Assembly (NCBI GenBank): GCA_003644895.1
Contig: QNDO01000008.1
Location: 1 to 19,975 of the forward strand
Reading direction: 5' to 3'
Length of the DNA: 19,975 bases
DNA from: Candidatus Hydrothermota bacterium
Lineage (GTDB): Bacteria; Hydrothermota; Hydrothermia; UBA1063
Shown here: one piece after another, positions 7,520-13,920 of the stretch
Layout of the letters: every line of letters begins with the position of its first letter
Numbering within the stretch: the stretch's first letter is position 1
Notes under the pieces: model-generated
What the model was told of the DNA's origin: nothing
Seen by the model: the letters and a program-made list of their open reading frames with translations, nothing else
The model's database searches: none
Made by a program: the position numbers and the translations under genes

Positions 7520-8524
7520 TTATTCAAAGGGCGGCTCAACAACACCTTCTTCTGTAATAATGGCTGTAATAAGTTCATAGGGTGTTACATCAAAGGCGTA
7601 ATTCAGAGCATTCACTCCTTCAGGGGCAATTCTTCTACCCATAATCCCGAGAACTTCAGAGGGGTCTCTTTGCTCAATAATAATATCCTTTCCAGAAGGG
7701 GTTGACGGGTCTATTGTGGAAGTAGGGGCAACTACATAGAATGGAACATTATGATACTTTGCCAGAACAGCCAGGGTATATGTACCTATTTTGTTGGCTG
7801 TATCACCATTGGCAGCTATTCTGTCTGCACCTACAAATATTGCGTCTATCATGCCTTTGGCCATTAGCAGTCCAGCAGTATTGTCCGTAATCAGAGTTGC
7901 ATCAATACCATTTTCTTTTAATTCCCACATGGTCAATCTCGCTCCCTGCAGAAGAGGGCGGGTCTCAAGAGCAAAGACTTTTTGAATCCTTCCTTCTTTA
8001 ACACCTCTATAAATAATACCAAGAGCAGTTCCTATGTGATTTGTAGCCAGATAACCTGTATTACAGATGGTAAGAACCCTGGTTTTTTCTTTTAAAAATC
8101 TAACACCATGTGAAGCCATTTTTTCACATCTTGCTTTTTCCTCATCATCAATTTGTTTTGCCTCATTCTCAAGGTTTTGGAGAAGCTCATCTTTTGTCTG
8201 TGTCGTGTTTACCACCCTCCTCATTCTTTCGAGTGCAAAAAAGAGGTTATAGGCTGTAGGCCTTGTTTTTGATAGTTCCTCTATAGAGCTTCTAAGGATT
8301 TCTTTCATCCTTTCAAGATCTCTGTCTTTTATTTCCCTGGCAATCTGTACCACTGTATATGCAGCAAAAATCCCAATGAGAGGTGCTCCTCTGACTTTAA
8401 GTTTTTTTATTGCTTCACATGCTTGTTCTAAATTATAAATGTATTCAAATCTCACAAGTTCCGGAAGTGTTGTTTGATCAATTATTTTTATTACATCCCT
8501 GAAAAGTTCAACAGGTTTAATCAT
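7520..8524 (-). CDS. mtnA: Methylthioribose-1-phosphate isomerase (aldose-ketose isomerase)
   Basis: MtnA converts 5-methylthioribose 1-phosphate to methylthioribulose 1-phosphate in the methionine salvage pathway; it is a cytoplasmic member of the eIF2B-alpha-like family. The 334-residue chain has RGAP (45-48) in the N-terminal substrate loop, RPTAYNLFFA, the catalytic Cys154 in TICNTG, ETRPLLQGARL (187-197), ITDNTAG, and the catalytic Asp234 in VGADRIAANGDTANKIGT, then PTSTID. The residue before the Cys is Ile, where many members have His. A ribose-1,5-bisphosphate isomerase is the main alternative, but the NGDTANKIGTY and TSTID segments favour MtnA. Its ATG overlaps the end of the PHP gene by 8 bases, so the two form a leftward operon. 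Other methionine-salvage genes are not in the window. Confidence 0.9.
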   Translation of the reverse strand: MIKPVELFRDVIKIIDQTTLPELVRFEYIYNLEQACEAIKKLKVRGAPLIGIFAAYTVVQIAREIKDRDLERMKEILRSSIEELSKTRPTAYNLFFALERMRRVVNTTQTKDELLQNLENEAKQIDDEEKARCEKMASHGVRFLKEKTRVLTICNTGYLATNHIGTALGIIYRGVKEGRIQKVFALETRPLLQGARLTMWELKENGIDATLITDNTAGLLMAKGMIDAIFVGADRIAANGDTANKIGTYTLAVLAKYHNVPFYVVAPTSTIDPSTPSGKDIIIEQRDPSEVLGIMGRRIAPEGVNALNYAFDVTPYELITAIITEEGVVEPPFE

Positions 8525-9344
8525 GGCATTCCACCTTTATTTCTTTATCTTTGATTTCACAGTAAAGGACCGGAGTTCCAAGCTCATATCCTATTTTATT
8601 TTCACCATGAAAGTCAGAACCTCCGGTCAAGACAAGATGATGATTTTCTGCCAGTTTCAGCAGATATTCTCTGGTTTCTGGCTCATTATCCGGGTGCCAT
8701 ATTTCAAAGCCATCAATTTTCCACTCTAATGTTTTCTGGATTATCTCATCTTTTCTGTCTTTGATTAGATCCGGATGTGCTAGGATTGCTATACCACCGT
8801 ATTTGTGGACCAGATCAATGGCTTCCCGGATAGAGAGTTTAAATTTTGGTACATAGGCAGGTTTGTCATATCCAATATACTTATCGAAGGCTTCTGAAAC
8901 ATCGTTTATATAACCCAATTCTTTCATTGCTCTGGCAATGTGGGGCCTCCCTATTGCACCGTAACCGGCATGTTTTTTAAGAATATCAAGAGGTATGTGG
9001 ATGTTAAATTCTTTGAGTTTTTCCACTATCCTGTAAGCTCTTTTTTCTCTTATATCTTTTATATATTGAAGGAAATCTTTTAATTCCTGGTACTTATAAT
9101 CTATCATGTACCCCAGTATGTGGACATCTATATCATGGTAAATAGATGAAAGTTCAATGCCTGGGATAATCTTTATACCTACCTTGGAAGCAAACTCCAT
9201 GGCTTCCTCTATTCCTGCAATTTCGTCGTGATCTGTTATCCCTAAGATCTTTATACCCCTTTCCTGTGCAAGCTTAATAAGTTCCTGTGGTGACTTTGTT
9301 CCATCTGAATAAGATGTATGAGTATGTAAATCGCAACGAAGCAT
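8517..9344 (-). CDS. PHP-domain phosphoesterase (YciV/RNase AM-like)
   Basis: A 275-residue PHP hydrolase of the YciV (TrpH/RnmA) group. Characterised members remove nucleotides from 5' RNA ends, mature 5S rRNA, or hydrolyse 3',5'-nucleoside bisphosphates. The metal ligands are all visible: H7 and H9 in DLHTHTSYSD, D14, D38 and H39 in GITDHDEIAG, E64 in IPGIELSS, H75 in HILGY, H135 in GRPHIARAM, H190 in ILAHPD, and D244 and H246 in GGSDFHG. This order, with the inserted GRPHIA domain, is specific to that group. The ATG at 9344 has no ribosome-binding sequence; a promoter placed to begin the transcript about 2 bases ahead suggests leaderless translation. It is first in the operon with mtnA. 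Exact substrate is not certain. Confidence 0.88.
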   Translation of the reverse strand: MLRCDLHTHTSYSDGTKSPQELIKLAQERGIKILGITDHDEIAGIEEAMEFASKVGIKIIPGIELSSIYHDIDVHILGYMIDYKYQELKDFLQYIKDIREKRAYRIVEKLKEFNIHIPLDILKKHAGYGAIGRPHIARAMKELGYINDVSEAFDKYIGYDKPAYVPKFKLSIREAIDLVHKYGGIAILAHPDLIKDRKDEIIQKTLEWKIDGFEIWHPDNEPETREYLLKLAENHHLVLTGGSDFHGENKIGYELGTPVLYCEIKDKEIKVECHD

Positions 9345-9352
9345 AAGAAATT

Positions 9353-9381
9353 AGTTTAAAGAAGGAGAGTCGAATTGGCAA
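9353..9381 (-). promoter_or_regulatory. Promoter for the PHP-mtnA operon, predicted leaderless
   Basis: Read on the minus strand: TTGCCA (complement of 9376-9381), 17-base spacer, TAAACT (complement of 9353-9358). Transcription would begin near 9346, two bases ahead of the ATG at 9344. No Shine-Dalgarno-like sequence lies between, which agrees with a leaderless transcript. The -10 match is moderate. Confidence 0.5.
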
Positions 9382-9391
9382 GGAAGAAGCT

Positions 9392-9406
9392 ATCTCGAGA
9401 GATCGA
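9392..9406. promoter_or_regulatory. Small dyad between the two divergent promoters
   Basis: ATCTC (9392-9396) and GAGAT (9399-9403) form an inverted repeat around GA; overlapping it, TCGA-GAGA-TCGA spans 9395-9406. It ends 5 to 8 bases before the -35 box of the secreted-protein promoter and lies upstream of the PHP promoter. It may be a regulator site, but it is short enough to be chance. Confidence 0.3.
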
Positions 9407-9410
9407 AAAC

Positions 9411-9439
9411 TTGACAGATTTTTTCCACAATAGTATTCT
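9411..9439 (+). promoter_or_regulatory. Promoter of the secreted-protein gene
   Basis: TTGACA (9411-9416), a 17-base spacer, and TATTCT (9434-9439): a perfect -35 with a fair -10. The start point would be near 9446, inside the second copy of the 18-bp repeat. This leaves a leader of about 38 bases containing a GGAGGGTGAT ribosome site before the ATG at 9484. Confidence 0.75.
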
Positions 9440-9462
9440 ATTTAACAATAGTATTCTATTTA
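9427..9462. repeat. Perfect tandem duplication of 18 bp over a promoter -10 region
   Basis: ACAATAGTATTCTATTTA occurs twice without a gap, at 9427-9444 and 9445-9462. Each unit contains the inverted repeat AATAG-TATT-CTATT, and the first unit contains the -10 box used with TTGACA. The second -10 copy is 35 bases from the -35 box, too far for use with it. The layout suggests an operator pair or a slippage duplication. Confidence 0.9.
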
Positions 9463-9483
9463 AGAAATTTGAAGGAGGGTGAT

Positions 9484-10434
9484 ATGAGACTTGTAAAGTG
9501 TCTTGTGGTTGTTGGGATTGCAGGGGGGCTCCTCAGCGCAACTCCGACAATAGATGGTACCATAAATCCAGCTAGTGAAGGATGGCAGGTTGCTAGTTAT
9601 AATCCTAATGCAAGTGGATATGCAGGTGCAGACCTTGATACTCTTTATTACTATATGAGTTCCGATTCTCTGTATCTTGCAATTAAAACCCAAAATTCAG
9701 CATCTTGGGATGTCGCCTATGGCTTCGGCATAGATGTAAATCAAGAGCAGGATAATGGTTATGTGGGAAACGCCTCAACAGGGACATGGGATGCCTGGGG
9801 CAGACATTTAATTTTTCCCAATGCTTCTCCTGATTATTATGCGCCGGATTATGAGGTGTATTTCTGGTGGGAAGACGATAATGATGCAATAACTTCAGTA
9901 AATTTATGCACCTGGACAGGTTCTGGATGGAATTTCAATTCAACTGATGTAACGTATGCAACGAGTGGTGACGGAAACACGGGGCTTATCTCTCTGGAAT
10001 TCAGAATCTCATGGTCTATGCTGGGAAGTCCGGAGAGAATATTAGTTTCTACTTGGATTGCAGGAGGCGATAACAGCTCCGCTGTGGATGCTTTACCTCA
10101 GGCTGTGAGTGTAACACGTGTAGGGGATTCGGATCCAACTGTTACTGAGTGGACAGATGTGGATACCCTCGACCAATATGTATCTATCACTACACCTCTT
10201 GGCATAAGTGAAGTATCTATAAGAAATTTTGATATTCTACCCGCTGTGGGTGGGTTTGTTATTAAAGGAGAAGGTGTTTTTGACTATGTGATTTATACAG
10301 TGGATGGGCGTGAAATTACGCGGGGTAGTGTGAGAGTATCAGGTGAGAAGAAAATATCGCTCGGACTTACCCCGGGACTTTACATCTTCAAAGAAAAAAG
10401 AGGAGGACATTTAAGGTTTATCGTTATACGTTAA
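9484..10434 (+). CDS. Secreted protein with T9SS-type C-terminal sorting tail
   Basis: A 316-residue exported protein. Residues 1-19 are a signal peptide (MRLVK, then LVVVGIAGGLLSA). The mature part starts TPTIDGTINPASEGW and continues with DLDTLYYYMSSDSLYLAIKT, Trp/Tyr/Asp-rich segments and TEWTDVDTLDQYVSI; this resembles the CBM9/DOMON-like beta-sandwich at the ends of secreted amylopullulanases. The last 50 residues, with VIYTVDGREI, LTPGLYIFKE and a final IVIR, match the pattern of a type IX secretion (Por) sorting domain. A carbohydrate- or surface-binding role is an inference; no catalytic domain is present. I chose ATG 9484 (GGAGGGTGAT just upstream) over TTG 9469, which lies ahead of that site. 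The last 11 bases overlap the 3' end of the opposite-strand EFR1-type gene. Confidence 0.8.
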   Translation: MRLVKCLVVVGIAGGLLSATPTIDGTINPASEGWQVASYNPNASGYAGADLDTLYYYMSSDSLYLAIKTQNSASWDVAYGFGIDVNQEQDNGYVGNASTGTWDAWGRHLIFPNASPDYYAPDYEVYFWWEDDNDAITSVNLCTWTGSGWNFNSTDVTYATSGDGNTGLISLEFRISWSMLGSPERILVSTWIAGGDNSSAVDALPQAVSVTRVGDSDPTVTEWTDVDTLDQYVSITTPLGISEVSIRNFDILPAVGGFVIKGEGVFDYVIYTVDGREITRGSVRVSGEKKISLGLTPGLYIFKEKRGGHLRFIVIR

Positions 10435-11212
10435 TTCGGTTCGGTTTGTATCTGGGGGCCTTCTGGGTTAAATTATCAATCTGAATCGCCTCCTCTGGAC
10501 ATCTATGTAAACATCTAAGACAGAATTCACAATCATTGCCAAAGATTACGTTGTTGTCTTCAATTTTAATATTAAATCTGGGACACAACTCTACGCAGGC
10601 ACCGCAGAGTGTGCATTTCTCATCTGCATGGAATTTGGGAATCCATTTCTTTGTCTGATTCCAGAATTTCCTTGCAATAAAATTTGTTAAAGGAACATAA
10701 ATCTTCTTTCTCAATTGAACCTCAGTGTTTTTATCAAATGCGGTGAGTATTTTCTCTGGCAGTTTTGTAATTTTGCGCTTGAATATCTTGTTGGGTAAAA
10801 GATAGAATTTGTATAGAAGTGTATTTTCATATGAAGTAAGGAGAAACAGGGTATCTGCCATTATAATATCGGAAAAGCCTATTATTTTATATCCTTTTAA
10901 CTTCAAAATCTTAAAAACTTCATATGCAGAGTTGCCCAAAATGAGACCTTTTGTAAAGAAGAGATAAATGGGTTTTTCAATCTGTGGTAAGCCCTTTATA
11001 ACCTCAAGTAAGGTTGGAGGAGCTCTGTAAGTATAGACAGGGGAACCTATTATAATACCGTCATATTCTTCTATGTTTCTAATGCAAGTATTTCGCTTTG
11101 CAAATATAGAGGTTACCGTGTGTCCCTTTTCTTCCAGAGTCCTCTTGATATAACCAGCCACATATTGAGTGTTCCCTGCCCCGGAATAATACAATAGTAG
11201 AAAATCAGCCAT
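10424..11212 (-). CDS. Flavodoxin-ferredoxin fusion (EFR1-type iron-sulfur flavoprotein)
   Basis: A 262-residue cytoplasmic redox protein with two parts. The N-terminal part (1-160) is flavodoxin-like: LLLYYSGAGNTQYVA carries the FMN phosphate loop (SGAGNT, 10-15), followed by YDGIIIGSPVYTYRAPP. The C-terminal part holds two [4Fe-4S] ferredoxin motifs: C200, C203, C206, C210 and C228, C231, C234, C238, each C-x2-C-x2-C-x3-C-P. This layout is that of the EFR1 family, common in anaerobes, which is thought to shuttle electrons between FMN and iron-sulfur clusters; physiological partners are unknown. The ATG overlaps the fbp stop by 8 bases, so it is co-transcribed with fbp. Its stop overlaps the convergent secreted-protein gene by 11 bases. 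The domain call is strong, the role open. Confidence 0.87.
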   Translation of the reverse strand: MADFLLLYYSGAGNTQYVAGYIKRTLEEKGHTVTSIFAKRNTCIRNIEEYDGIIIGSPVYTYRAPPTLLEVIKGLPQIEKPIYLFFTKGLILGNSAYEVFKILKLKGYKIIGFSDIIMADTLFLLTSYENTLLYKFYLLPNKIFKRKITKLPEKILTAFDKNTEVQLRKKIYVPLTNFIARKFWNQTKKWIPKFHADEKCTLCGACVELCPRFNIKIEDNNVIFGNDCEFCLRCLHRCPEEAIQIDNLTQKAPRYKPNRINV

Positions 11213-12173
11213 TTCTCAGGAAATTCTCTAATTTCTCCACCTCTTTCCTGCTGCCGATAAATAGCGGGGTTTTCTCATGGATACGTTCAGGGATTCTATC
11301 AAGTATATTCCCTTTGCCGTCTGAGGCATAGCCTCCAGCCTGTTCAACAATGAAAGCCAGCGGTATGGCTTCATAGAGAAGCCGGAGCTTGCCATGGGGA
11401 TTTTTCTTGTCAGCAGGATATAAGAAAATGCCGCCTTTCAAAAGATTTCGGTGAAAATCCGCTACAAGAGATCCAATATATCTTAAAGTTTTGCCATTTT
11501 CTTTTAAATTCCTTATGTAGCCCTTCATTTTATTGCCCCATCTCGATTCGTACGCTTCATTTATCGAATAAATTTTACCCTCTTCCGGGATTTTGATATC
11601 ATAGTGTGAAAGGATAAATTCCCCTATGGAAGGATCAAGGGTGAATCCATGGACTCCATTTCCTGTGGTATAGACAAGCATGGTGCTGGAACCGTATATG
11701 AGATATCCTGCAGCCACTAGTTCTCTTCCTGAACGTAAAAAATCTTTTATACTTACATTTTCACCGGAATTATTTCTGTATATACCAAAGATGGTACCTA
11801 TACTCACATTAACATCAATATTTGAGGAACCATCCAGTGGGTCATAGACTACTATATATCTACCAGGGGGTGAAATTACAACTTCGTCCTCCTCCTCTGA
11901 AGCAATTGCAGCTACTATACCGCTTTTCAAAAGCACATGTTTGAAGATTTCATTGGCAAATTCATCCAATTTTTTTACTTCTTCCCCATGAATATTAATG
12001 TCTCCCGTTACACCGAGAATTTCAGCAAGCCCTGCCTTATTTACCTCCCTTGAAACTATTTTAGCAGCTAGGGTTATATCTGCAAAAAGTTCTGTAAAGG
12101 CTCCCGTGGCTCCGGGGTGCTTCATCTGCTCCTCAACGAGGAATCTGGTCAGGGTTCTTGTCTGTTTATCCAT
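11205..12173 (-). CDS. fbp: Class I fructose-1,6-bisphosphatase
   Basis: Hydrolyses fructose 1,6-bisphosphate to fructose 6-phosphate, the committed step of gluconeogenesis, in the cytoplasm. The 322-residue chain has the class I metal site: E93-E94 in the SEEED segment, D111 and D114 in VYDPLDGSSNID, and later YPADKKNPHGKLRLLYEA (active-site Lys region) and EQAGGYASDG. Length is normal for the type I enzyme. The ATG at 12173 has GGAGGAAA on the minus strand just upstream. A possible leftward promoter is TTGGCT (complement of 12211-12216) with TATATA (complement of 12187-12192), 18 bases apart, but its start point would fall at the ribosome site, so I hold it as weak. Divergent from lepB and coupled to the EFR1-type gene. 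Its presence implies growth on non-sugar carbon. Confidence 0.95.
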   Translation of the reverse strand: MDKQTRTLTRFLVEEQMKHPGATGAFTELFADITLAAKIVSREVNKAGLAEILGVTGDINIHGEEVKKLDEFANEIFKHVLLKSGIVAAIASEEEDEVVISPPGRYIVVYDPLDGSSNIDVNVSIGTIFGIYRNNSGENVSIKDFLRSGRELVAAGYLIYGSSTMLVYTTGNGVHGFTLDPSIGEFILSHYDIKIPEEGKIYSINEAYESRWGNKMKGYIRNLKENGKTLRYIGSLVADFHRNLLKGGIFLYPADKKNPHGKLRLLYEAIPLAFIVEQAGGYASDGKGNILDRIPERIHEKTPLFIGSRKEVEKLENFLRNG

Positions 12174-12230
12174 TTTCCTCCTTCGGTATATATTTTAAGC
12201 TTAGAGAATAAGCCAATCAAAGAACCCATT

Positions 12231-12259
12231 TTGACTGTACAATATTTAGAAAATATAAT
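12231..12259 (+). promoter_or_regulatory. Promoter of lepB operon, predicted leaderless
   Basis: TTGACT (12231-12236), 17-base spacer, TATAAT (12254-12259): close to consensus. The expected start point, near 12266, is about 4 bases ahead of the lepB ATG at 12270, and there is no Shine-Dalgarno sequence between them. TTAGAAAATATAATT (12246-12260) is repeated exactly in the buk promoter. Confidence 0.72.
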
Positions 12260-12269
12260 TACTTCACTA

Positions 12270-12971
12270 ATGGAAAAATCTAAACTTAAACGAAATATAG
12301 AATCTATTATTTGGACTATTGTTATTGTTTTCCTCCTTAGAGCCTTCGTGGTTCAAGGATATGTGATACCCTCGGGCTCTATGGAAGATACACTTTTACC
12401 AGGAGATTTTGTGTTAGCTGCAAAATTCGTGTACGGTCTTGAAATACCGTATACAGGAGTAAAATTCTTCCAGTTCTATAAACCCAAAAGACAGAAGATT
12501 GTAATATTTCTGTTTCCCGTGGATAAACACAGAGATTTTGTTAAAAGATGTATTGGACTTCCGGGAGATACCATACAGATAATAAATAAGGTGGTTTATG
12601 TAAATGGAAAACCTCTGGACGAACCTTATGCTGAGCATAAAGACCCTCGCGTTTTTCCTCCGCTAGTTGAGGTGGATACACCCTTTAAACAGAAAATGTA
12701 TCAGGAAGCTTGGATGGAAGGAAAATTTATTAACGAGGATAGAGTAAGAGATAATTTTGGACCTGTGGTTGTGCCGGAAAATCATATATTTGTAATGGGT
12801 GATAATAGGGATTATTCCTTTGATTCGCGATTTTGGGGACCTGTTCCCATGAAACTTCTGAAGGGAGCGCCTCTAATCATATATTTTTCCATAGATCCTG
12901 AACAACCTGTATGGAAGCTTTGGAAGAAAATCCGTTTTGGGAGACTTTTCAAAATTGTCCTCACCGCCTGA
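12270..12971 (+). CDS. lepB: Signal peptidase I
   Basis: LepB cleaves signal peptides from proteins exported by the Sec and Tat routes; it is anchored in the inner membrane with its active site outside. The protein (233 residues) has one N-terminal helix (about 10-27, SIIWTIVIVFLLRAF), then the catalytic Ser in VIPSGSMEDTLLPGD, the catalytic Lys in DFVKRCIGLPGD, and box E GDNRDYSFDSRFWGPVP. The open frame extends upstream to 12117, but I take ATG 12270: it gives the standard MEKSKLKR start, and a strong promoter begins the transcript only a few bases earlier. No ribosome site precedes it, so translation is probably leaderless. It heads the operon with trmB, the lipoprotein gene and the Sua5-YwlE fusion. 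The only single signal peptidase in the window. Confidence 0.94.
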   Translation: MEKSKLKRNIESIIWTIVIVFLLRAFVVQGYVIPSGSMEDTLLPGDFVLAAKFVYGLEIPYTGVKFFQFYKPKRQKIVIFLFPVDKHRDFVKRCIGLPGDTIQIINKVVYVNGKPLDEPYAEHKDPRVFPPLVEVDTPFKQKMYQEAWMEGKFINEDRVRDNFGPVVVPENHIFVMGDNRDYSFDSRFWGPVPMKLLKGAPLIIYFSIDPEQPVWKLWKKIRFGRLFKIVLTA

Positions 12972-13911
12972 TTTTCCAGTGATGAATATCCTGGAATTAA
13001 AGGAAAAAAAGGGGAATTATCCGGGTGTTGTGGTGGAAATAGGTTTTGGCCACGGAGAGTTTCTCCACTACCTGGCTGACGTGAAATTGAATTTTCTCAT
13101 AGTTGGCATCGAGATTGCCTCAAAATATTTTAAAAAAGTGATGTATAGAATGTTGAGAGAAGGAATTCCTAATGTAGTTCTTTTGAAAGAGGACGCCAGA
13201 ACGGTATTATATTATGCATTTGAACCCAATAGCATAGACGAAATTTATGCAAATTTTCCCGATCCCTGGCCAAAAAGCGGGCAGAAAAAAAGGCGAATCA
13301 CAAATGAGAAAAGTCTGAGATTAATATTTTCCCGTTTAAAAAAAGGAGGAACGTTTTATCTTTCTACTGATTCGGTTATTTTAAAAGAAGAGCTTCTGGA
13401 ATTCGTGAGAGAAAGGGGAATGGAGATTGAGAAACGCTCAGGATCCCCATTCCCCATCAAAACTAAATATGAAAGGAAGTGGCAAAGTTCAAACAAAGAA
13501 ATTCATTACTTTATAATTAAGAAAAGTGATGAAGATAACTTCGGAGTGGAAGAAGGGGAGGTCATTGTAACCATGCCGCATGTGGTGGTAGAGGCATCGA
13601 AAAGCTTTTTAAAGGATTTTATTGGTAAATTTAAACCATTTGAAAAAAAAGAGAAAGGCTGCCATTTTAAATCTGAGAGGGCATTTCTAGCAAATACAGA
13701 GGATGAAATATTAATTCCCATTCTAATAAATGAGGAATTTATCAATCAACGAATATTTGTATCTCTCAGACGGAAGGGAGAAGAATACACATTGAAGCTT
13801 TACGAAAGGGATAAGATTATAGTTACGAGATGTGTATTGAAGGACTTGTATAGTATAAAAGACTTTATCCTCAGAAACTTTGAGGTTAAAATAGTGAGGG
13901 GAAACTTATAG
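12937..13911 (+). CDS. trmB: tRNA (guanine-N7)-methyltransferase with C-terminal extension
   Basis: TrmB uses S-adenosylmethionine to make m7G46 in the variable loop of tRNAs. The catalytic domain spans about residues 28-196: SAM loop VEIGFGHGEFL (33-43), IVGIEIA, KEDAR, the family hallmark YANFPDPWPKSGQKKRR (104-120) with the catalytic Asp, and KYERKW near 178. Bacterial TrmB is usually 210-240 residues; here about 128 extra residues follow, with a basic, beta-rich pattern (EGEVIVTMPHVVVEA, RIFVSLRRKGEEYTLKLYE). Similar extensions may exist in some thermophile TrmB proteins, but I do not recognise the domain. The start is uncertain: TTG 12937 and TTG 12955 are both possible, and ATG 12982 would clip a conserved PPDFP segment. 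It overlaps lepB by up to 35 bases. Confidence 0.9.
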   Translation: MGDFSKLSSPPDFPVMNILELKEKKGNYPGVVVEIGFGHGEFLHYLADVKLNFLIVGIEIASKYFKKVMYRMLREGIPNVVLLKEDARTVLYYAFEPNSIDEIYANFPDPWPKSGQKKRRITNEKSLRLIFSRLKKGGTFYLSTDSVILKEELLEFVRERGMEIEKRSGSPFPIKTKYERKWQSSNKEIHYFIIKKSDEDNFGVEEGEVIVTMPHVVVEASKSFLKDFIGKFKPFEKKEKGCHFKSERAFLANTEDEILIPILINEEFINQRIFVSLRRKGEEYTLKLYERDKIIVTRCVLKDLYSIKDFILRNFEVKIVRGNL

Positions 13912-13920
13912 GAGGTAAGA

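Noticed and set aside
7520..8524. Ribose-1,5-bisphosphate isomerase or eIF2B-like GTP exchange subunit instead of MtnA
   Set aside because: The Cys154 and Asp234 motifs with NGDTANKIGTY and TSTID fit bacterial MtnA; no RuBisCO-type AMP pathway genes are near.
9427..9462. CRISPR-like or IS-end repeat
   Set aside because: Only two adjoining units with no spacer, no transposase and no cas genes; it is better explained as a promoter duplication.
9469..9483. TTG start for the secreted-protein gene
   Set aside because: It precedes the GGAGGGTGAT ribosome site and would put charged residues ahead of a signal peptide that starts well at ATG 9484.
9345..9483. Small RNA or riboswitch in the longest intergenic region
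   Set aside because: Its 139 bases are accounted for by two divergent promoters, the tandem repeat and a ribosome site; no larger stable fold was seen by eye.
12117..12269. N-terminal extension of lepB to an upstream ATG
   Set aside because: It would run back over the fbp start and both divergent promoters, and adds 51 residues before the standard signal peptidase N-terminus.
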